This document shows positions 9,220 through 20,043 of a stretch of 64,000 nucleotides of DNA, in pieces. Position 1 is the first letter of the stretch. Each line of letters begins with the position of its first letter. The notes beneath the pieces are model-generated. The model ran no database searches and was not told where the DNA came from. It was given only the letters and a program-made list of their open reading frames with translations. Source of the DNA: Eupeodes corollae (Eukaryota; Arthropoda; Insecta; Diptera; Syrphidae); contig NC_079149.1 of the NCBI RefSeq assembly GCF_945859685.1, positions 24,525,118-24,589,117 of the forward strand. Reading direction: 5' to 3'. The position numbers were made by a program, and so were the translations under genes.

Positions 9220-10932
9220 CTAATCTTCGACCTCTTCGTTGATAGTCGTTGTGGTCGTGTAGTGCCCACCCTGTGGTGAGTAATGTGACTGATGAGCCGA
9301 ACTTGTTGCATGGATTTCCGTTGGGGCTCCATGGCAGTCTACCGATGATATGACAAACGTTTGTGGCTGCTGTTGCTGCTGACTACTCGTAGCAACAATA
9401 GTTGCCGCCTGACTGCTTGAACCGCTGTGTCTAAGGGGATAGATGTTGGAGCGAGACACGACAGGCATTGGAGCTCCGCTCATACCATACGGTGCCGGAT
9501 AGGGATACTTGAGCTGTTTCATTTGGCCTTCGAAGAGTATGTCATGGATGATCTTCTCAGCGTACATCGCTTGTTGGGGTTCCATGTTGCGCACCTTGTG
9601 CGCCACAATTTTTCCAAACATAGAAAAGTTGTCTTCGGGCTGAGTTTCGGGGGCATTCATTTTGCTGCACGCCAGCGTTAGCAGTTTCTCAAAATCACTG
9701 GACGTGCAATCGATTTTAACCTTCTTTGACGCCGGAGGAGAAGGATCTTGAGCAACTTCGTAGCTGTCGGTGGCGTTGGTACTAAGTTGAGATTGGGATT
9801 TGTTTGAACAAATCGAGATCGTTCTCCGTCGGATCGCAGAATGTTGATTACCCCCACTAACACCAACACCACCACCTACACCGCTTACAGCTCCTACACC
9901 GCCTACACAGCTTAAACTACCTGCTTCCGAAGTTTCGCTGCCCTGCTTCGGAACAGGTTGGATTGTAATTGACGAAGGAAGGGCAATCTGAGTTTGAGTC
10001 TGGGAGTGGGTGTGGGCCGAGGAGTTGTGAACTGAATTTGAGAGATCATGATGAATTATTGTCGTTGTCATCGGTGCCGTGGGAGCGGAGCTGCTGACTG
10101 ACGTTATTATAGGCGTCGTACTATGGGACTGTGCAGGAGGCGTTGAAGGTGTCGAATGGGGAGGGGCCATGCGGATATAATTGGTTTGAATGGTTTCTAT
10201 CGGCTTGGACGATTGATTGACCGGCCAAATTATTTTATATCCCTCTTCCTCCTCGTCACTATGTTGCACATCCGTGTGATAGACGACTCCCCCAGACTCC
10301 TTCACAGATTCCTCGGCCACTGATATGTCTTCGGAGTGGCAATTTTGAGACTCCTCTTGTTGCTGTAAGTCCTCGTGCTCTATTTGCTGTTGTTGCGTCT
10401 CGTCCTGGTCCAGTTCGATGATCTCCTCCTCCGGTTGATGCTGCTCCTCTCCCCCATTTGATGTGTCTATAGTCTCGATTGTTATGTCCATCTGCTCGGG
10501 CTTGATAACTGGCAACTTGTTCTTAAAGACAGGTGGACTCGCCTTTCGCGTTATGACTTTCGTCATTTTCATTTCCTTAAGTTTCTCAGCCAACTTTATA
10601 CGATTCGCAGGCTTCTCTTCCTCCATCAGAAACATCAAACTCTCGAAGTATCTCCGCTTGGGACAGTACGATTCCTCCTTACCCGATTTATTGTTCTTGC
10701 ATTCGGTGTACTTTTTTAGTTGGTGTCGAAAAGCACACCGCAAATTGTTGATCTTCTGCTTGGTGCGTTCGATGTTGTAGAGTTCGCCGTGTTTGGACGC
10801 GACTTCTATCAGTTTCATGTAAGCCTCTTGGCGACGGGTGCGATTTTTATAGTTTGTTGAATTGGCTTTCCATAAACATGGTTGGTTCTTGTATTCTTCG
10901 ATAAAATCATCTATAAAATCATTTGTAGACAT
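9220..10932 (-). CDS. MADF-BESS domain DNA-binding transcription factor
   Basis: A 570-aa single-exon protein. Residues 8-102 form a MADF (Myb/SANT-like in ADF) domain: FIDDFIEEYKNQPCLWKANS, then NRTRRQEAYMKLIEVA, INNLRCAFRHQLKKY and YFESLMFL. A Gln/Glu-rich acidic stretch (about 160-230), a Ser/Thr/Pro-rich middle and a Gly/Val run (343-361) follow. Residues 433-472 look like a BESS motif (DNFSMFGKIVAHKVRNMEPQ, then AEKIIHDILFEGQMK), used in this family for protein-protein contacts. A basic PASKKVKID (400-408) may be a nuclear localisation signal. MADF-BESS proteins such as Adf-1 bind DNA and regulate transcription in flies; the particular orthologue is not identified. Start ATG at 10932 is the first in frame and gives a complete MADF domain. 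The tail is His/Ser/Gln rich. No intron needed. Confidence 0.9.
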   Translation of the reverse strand: MSTNDFIDDFIEEYKNQPCLWKANSTNYKNRTRRQEAYMKLIEVASKHGELYNIERTKQKINNLRCAFRHQLKKYTECKNNKSGKEESYCPKRRYFESLMFLMEEEKPANRIKLAEKLKEMKMTKVITRKASPPVFKNKLPVIKPEQMDITIETIDTSNGGEEQHQPEEEIIELDQDETQQQQIEHEDLQQQEESQNCHSEDISVAEESVKESGGVVYHTDVQHSDEEEEGYKIIWPVNQSSKPIETIQTNYIRMAPPHSTPSTPPAQSHSTTPIITSVSSSAPTAPMTTTIIHHDLSNSVHNSSAHTHSQTQTQIALPSSITIQPVPKQGSETSEAGSLSCVGGVGAVSGVGGGVGVSGGNQHSAIRRRTISICSNKSQSQLSTNATDSYEVAQDPSPPASKKVKIDCTSSDFEKLLTLACSKMNAPETQPEDNFSMFGKIVAHKVRNMEPQQAMYAEKIIHDILFEGQMKQLKYPYPAPYGMSGAPMPVVSRSNIYPLRHSGSSSQAATIVATSSQQQQQPQTFVISSVDCHGAPTEIHATSSAHQSHYSPQGGHYTTTTTINEEVED

Positions 10933-11770
10933 TCTGGCGCGGTGAATGCAGATTGGGATTGGAAATTGCTTTTGTTAATTGTGATTATTGTGATGCTTTA
11001 GCTTCCGCTTCCGTATTTGGTGCACTTTTCACTGAAAAAAACACTCGGGGACACTTAAATTAATTTAATCGAATGTGAGGAACATTTTTCTCACTTATTA
11101 AATGCAGTTTTTTGATTTAAACTCTAAAGAAAAATTAAAACAAAACAATAAACAGATATACACCGACGGTGAAGTGAAGAGGATTTTTATTCGCGGCCAT
11201 ATATAAAATGACATTTGTGACAGTTGATGAGAAAATTGACGCTCTTTTGTTATTTTTATTTTTTATTTTTGTGGAAGAAACATTTGCACCGCTGTACAGG
11301 TTTCTTAAGTGGATTGTAAAATTTGTTATAAGTAATTTTTACTTTGTTATTCTATACAAAAAATAAAGTGTTTATTTAAATGTATTTATTTGAATCAAAA
11401 TAAGAAAGTTTTTATCTTTACATTCAAAGCAAAAATATATTTGTAGTTTTATTTATTTTTAAATTACTTGACTAAAGCTTTTTGTGGAATGTGGATACTA
11501 CGTAAATAACACTGCTCAAAACAAATTACTAGACGTGCTACTCTAAAGCATAAGTCTGTTCCTTTTTCTATGTTTAAAAAATAAAAATTGTACACTACAA
11601 TTACAAATACTAATTATGAATGGTTGCAAAAACTGGTATCTAATAAAAAAAAAACGAAAGATTATTCAATTACTCAAAAACTCAATTAAAATAATAAGAC
11701 AACAATGGTTCTGCATTTTACTTTCACTCGAAGTGAAATCAAAAAATAGAAAATAGTAAAATAAATAAAT
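10933..11770. promoter_or_regulatory. Upstream region of MADF-BESS gene, no clear core motif
   Basis: AT-rich 5' flank. A TATATAAAA-like stretch near 11200 is on the plus strand and does not have a convincing position for this minus-strand gene. No repeats recognised here; the gene's 5' UTR and promoter must lie within it or upstream. Confidence 0.3.
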
Positions 11771-11772
11771 TA

Positions 11773-12058
11773 GGTGGCGCAACAGTCTATGAAGAAGCAG
11801 GGCTTAGTGACTTACAACTCTCAACCATTCCTGTGTGCGAGTAATGTTGTCAGGGATGGAAAGGGACCTACAGTTTATATGCCGAATCCGAACGGCTAAT
11901 TTGAGAAAGCACTTTTCATGACAAGAATTACTCTTGGACGATTTGTCAATTCCTCGCAAGAGGTAGTACCAAAGAAAAAAGTTAGGGGGCACAGATAGGG
12001 ATTGAACCCAAGATCCCTTGCAGGACAGTCAAACGCACAAACCATCACGCTACTGGTA
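11773..12058 (-). mobile_element. tRNA-derived SINE, copy 1
   Basis: Minus-strand SINE. Its tRNA-like head (12058 to about 11990) has TGGTTTGTGCGTTTGACTGT and a B-box-like GGGTTCAATCC, followed by the shared body CTTGCGAGGAATTGACAAAT, GCCGAATCCGAACGGCTAA (read on plus) and the end GTTGCGCCACC. Two further copies are at 61999-62302 and 23528-23736. Family is new to me by name. Confidence 0.75.
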
Positions 12059-12244
12059 TACAAAAAAATTTACTTGATAGAAAAATCATTTTTAAAGACT
12101 GGTTAAAGCTTCTATTTAGTTTGGAGAATTTTCAAGTCAACCAATTTGGAAACACTGAAAACAAATATATTATATACTAATTTTTCAAATTCGATCTTAC
12201 CTGATTTGAAGAACCTAGCACCACAACACTTGCTGCGGGGCAAA

Positions 12245-13170
12245 ATGTCACGGTACGCGTTTTCCACGCCTTAACATCCACAAAGGAACTTGGAGTTCTC
12301 CAGATCAATCTACCGTCAACAAGATTGACCATATTGCGATCGACGGCAGACACACTTCCAGCATCATGGATGTACGAACTTTCCGAGATATCTTACATCG
12401 ACTCGGAACACTAACTTTTTGTTTCCAAGGTTGCACTTCGGGTTTCCAGACCTAAGACAAAATAGGGGCATGCTGGAAAGAAATACAACGTCAAAAAGCT
12501 ATAATCGCAAGAGATCGCCAAATCCTTCTCCGAATTCTCTGCCAAGGTAAGAATTAGTGGCAACATTGCCAAGATGCAGTCGAAAAAGTATTCGAAGTTT
12601 CAAACAGAAAACCCTTGTTTGATCAAGAATGTTGGAAAGCAAATGCAGCCAATAAACAGGCACCCAGAGCAACCGGAAGGATGCAGTCGGAAAAGTATTC
12701 GAAGTTTCAAACAGAAAACCCTTGTTTGATCAAGAATGTCGGAAAGCAAATGCAGCCAATAAACAGGCACCCAGAGCAACCGGAAGGACGATAGCTGCTC
12801 ATGAGCTCGATGAGCAGAAGAGAAGAGAGGAACACCGACTTTTCAGTAAGAAAAAGATAGAGCATAAGTAGCCTGTTGCGAGGTTCAGAAGCAGAAATGT
12901 AGTTCGAAAGCTTTTGCACATGTGAAACGAAATCACAAGTGCATAAACCTCGAACCGAAGACTGCAAAGACGAAAGTGAAAACAATATAGTAGTACCGCA
13001 CTCAATGCTAAGGATATGGAAAGACCACTTCTGCAGACTATATAACGGCAACTACGAATTGCATTTCGCTGTCAGGATGGATGATTTATTCAATATAAAC
13101 GACGAAAGCCAACAACCGCATCTGCAATTTAGACAAATTAAAGATTGTCATATTCAAGTCTTATAACAAA
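12245..13170 (+). mobile_element. RTE-like non-LTR retrotransposon, copy 3 (internal fragment)
   Basis: Plus-strand fragment of the same family as copies 1 and 2. It runs from the endonuclease (12320-12420; IDHIAIDGRHTSSIMDV) through the basic linker to MHKPRTEDCKDESENNIVVP and SMLRIWKDHFCRLYNGN (12939-13166). Both ends are missing. A 107-bp direct duplication (12573-12679 and 12680-12786) interrupts the linker. Several stops and frameshifts make it a relic. Confidence 0.8.
12573..12786 (+). repeat. 107-bp tandem duplication inside RTE-like copy 3
   Basis: Two units starting GATGCAGTCGRAAAAGTATT differ at only two positions, so the duplication is much younger than the element's other mutations. 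Confidence 0.9.
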
Positions 13171-13191
13171 CCTCAGCATTATTTTTCCGAT

Positions 13192-13710
13192 ATGAGAACA
13201 TCAGAGCTTCAAATATTTTTGAACAAATCGAGACCTTCCCGCCATTTTATCGTAAGCGACATTTTCAATAAAAACGACAACTTAATTATTAAAATTTGCC
13301 GTTTTTTTATTTTGGAGCTTATGATAAATTGGCGAGAAGGGCTCGAAATAAGAACAGGTGAACATGCCGAAAAACTGCTCACTTTTTACAAACAACATAT
13401 TTTCCACCTTCCTTCGAGTACGCCACACTACCTACATGATCATGTTGGAAATGGGTTTATCGCCTTTATTCATAAAAACACTCAAGCTGCACGTCGATTA
13501 CATCCTCAAAGCTTCGATATGATAAGTTATCGTCTTCCAAAGAAAGTAGTTCTTCAAACAATCCAATCCCGAAGTGAATGGTTTAATGAATGGATAGAAC
13601 TAGCCGAACAGGTGGATGTTGACCTGAACTATAGTAAACTTGCCTCCGAGAAACCAACTTTATATACATACCCAAAAAAAATACATAAATTAAAAACTGA
13701 TGTAAGGTGA
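13192..13710 (+). pseudogene. Non-LTR retrotransposon C-terminal region (zinc-knuckle family), copy b
   Basis: A 172-aa open frame. It aligns by eye with the other family tails: HAEKLLTFYKQHIFHLPSST, then ISYRLPKKVVLQTIQSRSEW and FNEWIELAEQVDVDL. It resembles the post-RT region with LPxxTPxY and W..EW..LA. The zinc-knuckle end (CNLCNLKQREDVFHFVGRC) lies further on at 14690-14790. Between them are a 124-bp MITE and a minus-strand Jockey-like fragment. Confidence 0.6.
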
Positions 13711-13714
13711 CAAT

Positions 13715-13838
13715 GGGCAGGTTCAGGCGACATAAGAAACTTGAAAGTAAGGCAAGTTTCTAGCATCAGATTGGCCAGGTGCCATAAAATTGCCTTCCAA
13801 TATAAATGCGCTCCCTTATACGTTGTCTGAACCTGCCT
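13715..13838. mobile_element. 124-bp MITE, TIR GGGCAGGTTCAG, target duplication AAT
   Basis: Ends GGGCAGGTTCAGGCGACATA and (reverse complement) AGGCAGGTTCAGACAACGTA form inverted repeats; both sides are flanked by AAT (13712-13714, 13839-13841). The 539-bp copy at 40206-40744 shares the TIRs. A 3-bp duplication suggests PIF/Harbinger. Confidence 0.85.
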
Positions 13839-13899
13839 AATCAGTGCTGCAATAATACTCAATTGTTTAAGCCAAGTGATCAGATAAGTCATTTTTTTA

Positions 13900-14680
13900 T
13901 TTATTAATTCCAGATATTACATACAAAATAGAAAAAGAATTACTTACAGTACTTTAAAAATGTAAAGGTGTCTCAAAGGTAGAATTCCCAAATCCTTGAA
14001 TAAGGACCAACTTTCCGTTAATCGATTTTTGTTGCAAATTATTCTAATAAGATGTTTTTGAGCAATCAACAAGTGTCTTAAAGTACTAGCATAGAATGTG
14101 CAAGCCCATAATAAATTGAAGTTGAAACTCCTTTTGAGCAGAACGGTTTTAACAGATATATTTGTCTAGTTATGTTGAAAATATGATCTTTCCAGTTAAG
14201 ATTAAAATCAATTGCAAATCCTAGATATTTAAAACTATGCACTGAAGCAATTTTGAAACAAGAATCGGAACAAGAACCAGCTGCTTGAAAATTATCTATA
14301 CCACAACTATGTAAAGGAATGGTGAATTGTCTAGAATTCGACCCATGAAATATAAAATTGTGATTGCAAAGCTGATGACTAGAAGTTTTGAATGACATTA
14401 TTTTAGTTTTTCACTAAGCAGTAGGAAAGCCATTCAATTGCAACCTAAAGAGACAGTTAATATAAACCAGAAAAAAAAAAACAAGGAGCCAAGTACGGAG
14501 TCCTGAGGTTCTGCGGATTTTAGATATCGAGCTTTACTAACAACACCATTAACTATTACTTTTTGAATTCTTTCTGTTAAACATGACTTCAGCCATTGAA
14601 AGATTATAAAATTTACCTAGCAGTAAATCATGATCAACCATTTCAAAGGCTTTAGTCATATCAACACAAATTTCGTGCAT
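13900..14680 (-). mobile_element. Jockey/CR1-like RT fragment
   Basis: Minus strand shows a TKAFEMVDHDLL-like block (14630-14660), an EPQDSVLGSLFF block equivalent to GVPQGSVLGPLLF (14475-14515) and VHSFKYLGFAIDFNLNWKDH (14180-14250). Frames are broken, there is no complete domain, and it is inserted into plus-strand copy b. Confidence 0.7.
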
Positions 14681-14684
14681 GTTT

Positions 14685-14925
14685 CCGAAGAACTTACCGA
14701 TTTTATGTAACCTGTGCAACTTAAAACAACGCGAGGATGTTTTTCATTTTGTTGGACGATGTGTGATATTGAGAGAAATAAGAAGACTTATCCTAGGCAG
14801 TGACTTTCTTTCAAATACTGAAATCATAAGCCTTCTATAGGAAATGGATGCCACAAAATTATATGCATATTGCAAAACAGCACTTAAATATAGACATCAC
14901 ATTTTATATGAAGCGTTTTAACCTT
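14685..14925 (+). mobile_element. Zinc-knuckle tail of non-LTR copy b
   Basis: Reads LPILCNLCNLKQREDVFHF and VGRCVILREIRRLILG, ending near ALKYRHHILYEAF. Same layout as the tail at 8000-8240. Confidence 0.65.
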
Positions 14926-16662
14926 TAGCTGCCTTTTCTTTTTATTTATTTATTTATTCGTCTATAAGTACAAACAACTTTCTTAGTCATATTTCCCTTA
15001 TGATAAAAATAATAACAAAAAAGGGTAATTATAATATTGATAATTTTTAAAGAATACATAATATTATCTACAAATAATATTTACAAAATGAATTTAATTA
15101 ATTATAACTCAAAACTTTTTGTTTGAATACATGTTTTGGAACTTTAAGTTCGATTATATCGGCATATTTGTTAAAAAGTAGGCAAGCTTTTTTTATAGGC
15201 TCATTAAGTCCGTAATTAGTCGAGTGTTGGGCTGTAAAGAAAAATGATTAACCCTCAAACAACGAGCTGGAGTATGTTTGATAAATAGTTCACGTATGTA
15301 ATTCCGTACAATCAATATGACCAATTAAAATGTCTCTTGCAACTGAAATCAAGAAATAGGTTCTCCTAATCTCAAGAGGTTTTATATCAATCAATGCACA
15401 CCGAGATGTATATTCTGGTAAGGGCAGGGTCCAATAAAGTTTCATAAGAGAATACTTCATAAACATTTTTTGAATCCTATCTATTCTATTGGAAGCGTTT
15501 TTGTAGTAAACTATATTCCAGAATAGGTCGAACAAAACTGATAAAAAGAGACTTAATTGTATAAAGACATTTAAATTCGCTTGAATTAAACAGAAATCCT
15601 CTTGACACGATGTAATCTACATGCATTCTAAAATCCAGTTTGGAATTGAATAGAACTCCCAAATCCTTATGATTAGAGACTCTTTGCAGGACACTCGCAG
15701 ATAAACTATAGTCAAAGATAATATAGGATTGAAAGATCTAGTAAGCGTGAGAACACAACATTTATTGATATCCAATCCAAAATCATTTAAAAGGCACCAT
15801 TTAGATAGTTGTTTTAAATCATCTTGGAGCTGTTTACCGTCATAGATTAAATTTATGAGCCTGATATCCAGTGAAACATCTGATAATGAAAATCTAGCGA
15901 TTTGAGTTTATTCAATAATAATTCATGGTTTTCCCCGTAGAGGTAATATATTATTAAATTATAATATATTTCCTCTATGGCTTACCCTATCAAATGCCTT
16001 TGAGAAGTCAGTATAAATGGCATCAACTTGGCTTTTTTTTCAATTCCGTTTATGCAAAAATTTGTAAACAACGTAAGATTTGTAGCAGTGGATTATCCAC
16101 TAACAAATCCATGTTGAAAGGGTGAGATATGGTTTTTAACTACATCATACATTTTAGTTTTTACCAAAGATTCAAAAACTTTATGGATGTAATGTGTGAA
16201 CTCTTCCAAACATCAAAAAAAACACCATTGCTAAGCGATAAATTGAACATTTTTTGATGTGGTATGTTATTAGGAGGAAAACTCAAGTTATTGTCTAAAT
16301 TGGCTAGGGCAGCGAGAATTTAATTTTCTGATAAGGACATTATACCAATATCAGTAATAGCTGTGATATCATAGTCAATCTCAGAGTGAACTGGATTGGT
16401 TAAGAAATTTTATTAAAAGAACGATGCAAATAAATTACATATCAGATTCAGATCACTGCTCCAAACTCCATTAAAACTCATAAAGGCAGAAATTTCTAAA
16501 GAAGTAGGCTTAGTATTTATATAACGCCAGAAACACTTTGATTTAGTTTTGGTAATTGATTCTAACGACCATACATACTGTCTATGCAAAAATTCAATTA
16601 CATTATTTGAACAATTTAAGTTATTTATTGAGATACATTTTAATTTAATGCATAATGCCTTA

Positions 16663-16932
16663 AGCCTAGTACATACTTGTGAACCATCTCGTGAACCCAT
16701 ACAAATTTCAGTTTTTGGTTCACCAGTGAACTTGCTCGTGAAGCTGAGTGGAGAACAAAGTGGAGAGTTTTCGTTCACGGGCAATTCACGTGCAAAATGT
16801 ACGGGAACTGTTGGTGAAGCTGAAGTCAAATGTTCACAACGTGTACTCACAAGTGTGTACCAGTGAGCAATGTCAAAAGTTCACTTTCTCCACTGGCGAA
16901 CGTTCACTTCACGAGGAAGTATGTACTAGGCT
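16663..16932. mobile_element. 270-bp MITE with perfect 16-bp TIR, target duplication TTA
   Basis: AGCCTAGTACATACTT at the left is exactly the reverse complement of the right end. TTA flanks both sides (16660-16662 and 16933-16935). The interior is rich in GTTCAC/GTGAAC motifs on both strands. No coding capacity. 3-bp duplication suggests PIF/Harbinger. Confidence 0.9.
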
Positions 16933-17329
16933 TTATGGTGAATACTCGGCCCTATCGAGGTAACCGTCGGAGCGGAATTCTCTCGATTTCCTCCGAATCG
17001 GAGACATTTTGCTTTAAGGTAGTTGTACGATCAGCTGATCGGACATTCTCTCCGACAAAATTCAGCGCATGCAATTTGCATGCGATGCTTTGCGATGAAG
17101 TACTTGTTTTGTTTTATTCTTGACAGATGCAAACATACAATTTTCCGAAGTCCTCCGACAAGTTCTTGTTTCGGAAAGTGTTTTCTTTTTTTAAAAAAAT
17201 ATTTTTAAGAACCAAATACAAACACCATGAAATGAAGGCTTCTGATATTTTTGTTTTCAAATATATAAGTTTATTTTTAATAAATGTTTATGCATCAAAG
17301 TTGAGTTGAACTATTTCATTTCGAATTAT

Positions 17330-19729
17330 CCCTTTACTGCATGGTGGCTCATATATGAGCCAACCTGTATTTTTGTCAATATTTTCCAGTTTTCAACTTA
17401 TTCTGTTGTTTTGTACATACAGTGTGAAATTAGTAACATAAACGCTCTAAATTTTATTGATAAACGCCATCTGTGAACGAGTTTCGGCAACTAATTTTTT
17501 CCGTCAAACTCGTCACAAAGGGTGCAGTAGGAGAAATGCGTTTTTGAGAAATTCAAAATTGTATAAAAAATATAAAAATAAAATGTAGTGATTGAAAAAA
17601 AATATACCAGTAAAGCAAATAATATGAATATTATTGACAATGTGAATTTTTTCGATTTTATGAAGTAACAAGTACTTATAAGTTGAAAAAACGGTTTGGA
17701 TCAAATATGGCACACCATGCAGAAATATACGTTCATTTGAACCAACATGCAATAAGAGCACAAAAGTTGAATATTTTTTTTACCTACATTCATACATATT
17801 TACGTGATATGGACCCACATCGGTTTTACGGAGGTATCCATACTACTATCCAAAATTTTCCCGACAACAGCAGTGACGAAGATCTATCGGATGATGAGCA
17901 CGAGGTAAACAAAAATCTTCCGGCTCTATATATTCCAGAGTCTGATGAATCCGATTGGGAATTAGAGGATAATATTCCTCTATCCCAGATGATACCTCCC
18001 TCAAGTAGAAGTGCGAGAGCTGAAAAACCCCGATGGCGGGATGGGTTTTTGGAAAAAGGTGAACATGAAACCGCATTCACAGGTGATACGACATTACCTG
18101 AGGAAATAAGGAGCTTGGATACGCCAGTACAATTCTACAAGTACTTGTTTACAGACGAAATGTTCAAATATATAGAGCAAGAAACTATCCGATACTCCTG
18201 TGAAAAACGTCCCGAAAAGATTGCCCATATTACAGCAATGGAACTTGAACAGTTTGTTATAATATGCCTGTACATGTCCATCGTACAGTTACCATCAACT
18301 AGGTTTTATTGGAATGAAAGCCTAGGTTACCCAAAAATTAACTCTGTAATGGCATGTAACCGCTTCGAAGAAATAAAAAGATTCATACATTTCAACACCA
18401 ATGTACCCAAAGGACAACCAGGACATGATCCCCTTCACAAAATAACACCATTCTTGGACCAAACAAGGCAGAGACTCCTTAATGTGCCTAGAGAAGAGTA
18501 TATGGCAGTAGATGAACAAATCATACCAATCAAAAGCAGATCATCTATGCGGCAATACAACCCAAAAAAACCACACAAATGGGGATATAAAAAGTTTGTT
18601 CTCAGTGGTAGCTCTGGATTCAGCTACGACTTTGAACTTTATACTGGAGCCCAAGGACATGTAAAGTTGGTAACCGATTTGCCAAAGATTAGTACATCCA
18701 GTGACGGATTCAACTACAAATTATTCTTTGACACGTCCTTACCGCTGTTGACTTATCTTGCAAAGAAAGCGATTTTACCGCTAGGAACAATAAAAGCTAA
18801 TTGGATTCCGGGATATAAAGTTCCTGCCGAAAAGGAATTGAAAAAAAGGAAGAGGTGCAACTGTGGAAAAACTGGTGACAATTGATAACCTGGATATTTC
18901 TGTGGTAACATGATTTGACAACAGAATTGTGAACCTTTCTTCGACATATGTCGGCAGCAAACCGTCTTCTGACGTCCAACGCTTAAACAAAAAAGAAAAG
19001 AGCTACCAAACTGTATCATGTCCAAAGGCTGTCATGGCATATAATCGGCATATGGGTGGAGTTGATCTGTTGGATGCTCTTCTTGGCTACTATAGAATAC
19101 AAATTAGATCAAAAAAATTTGTCCACAGAATATTCTTCCACATGATCGACATGACAGCCGTGAATGCATGGCTATTGTACAGACGAACGCTTGATGGTTC
19201 TGAGGCGTGGCTGCCACTAGCAGATTTTAAGTGCGTGGTAGCCGAAGATTTATGCCATGCCCGCAAACCAAGTACAACAAACAAACGTGGACGACCCTCT
19301 TATGTTATGGAGAATTATCTACAATTGAAGAAATTGAAGGGACCTGTTGCCATAATGCCATAGCAGGACGTTCGATTAGATCAATTAGATCACCTTCCTG
19401 TTTGGACCACAAGACAGCGGTGCAAGGTTCCAGACTGCCCTGGAAGATCTTATGTGGAGTGCCGAAAATGCAAAGTAAATCTTTGTTTGAATGAGAAAAG
19501 AAACTGTTTCACGATATTCCATACTACATAATTTTTTGATTTAATTTATTGAAAAATGTTTTGTTTCATTTCTGCTCAATGTGCAATATATGATCCAAAC
19601 CGGAAATCGCAAAATTCTCCACTTTTTTCTCAAAAAAATCTAAATTCCTGAAACACGTGTTTTTTTAATTATAATTAACTATCACATATATTTTTTTCAT
19701 GAAGAAAAAAAAAATCATGCAGTAAGGGG
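17330..19729 (+). mobile_element. piggyBac-like transposon, target duplication TTAT
   Basis: 2400 bp. Left end CCCTTTACTGCATGGTGG and right end (reverse complement CCCCTTACTGCATGATTT) are short TIRs beginning CCC, as in piggyBac. Both sides carry TTAT (17326-17329, 19730-19733) rather than the canonical TTAA. A palindrome GGCTCATATATGAGCC follows the left TIR at 17345-17360. It encodes one transposase gene with disruptions. Confidence 0.9.
17809..19531 (+). pseudogene. piggyBac transposase (DDE_Tnp_1_7), disrupted
   Basis: ATG at 17809 (MDPHRFYGG) is preferred over an upstream TTG. An acidic N-terminus (SSDEDLSDDEHE) is followed by the domain VQFYKYLFTDEMFKYIEQET, MAVDEQIIPIKSRSSMRQYN (first catalytic Asp), PHKWGYKKFVL and LFFDTSLPLLTYL (second Asp, in a shortened FDNFFTS motif), GTIKANWIPG. 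The frame then breaks near 18882: the continuation IDNLDISVVT is one frame off, and a TGA replaces the Trp before FDNRIVNLS (third Asp region). AYNRHMGGVDLLDALLGYY follows. A third frame break near 19360 precedes the Cys-rich C-terminus RCKVPDCPGRSYVECRKCKV, ending at 19531. One element, three lesions, so inactive but fairly young. Confidence 0.88.
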
Positions 19730-20043
19730 TTATAGCTGCTTGGCTTCGAAGCAAATTGGTCTGAATTTCTTCTTCCGTATTGTTTAAATCTTTATGCTCG
19801 AAAATTTCATAACTTGAATCCTATTTTCTTTATTTTGCGCCCTAATCTCATTTGATTCAGCGTCCAAAAATAAACCATCACTATCCGTTTCTTATTATTA
19901 TTGCTTGTATAAAGTCAAATAAATAAATAAAACTTATGTTTCAACAGTTTTTTTTTTCAATTTATTCTTCTTCTTTGACACTTCAAATGGAAACAAAAAC
20001 ATATGTTTGAAATAGGGAGGGGACTTTATTCGATAGTTTTGAT

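Noticed and set aside
16549..17309. Overlapping plus-strand ORFs up to 105 aa
   Set aside because: They run across the MITE and the TIR of the next element; composition reflects inverted repeats, not coding.
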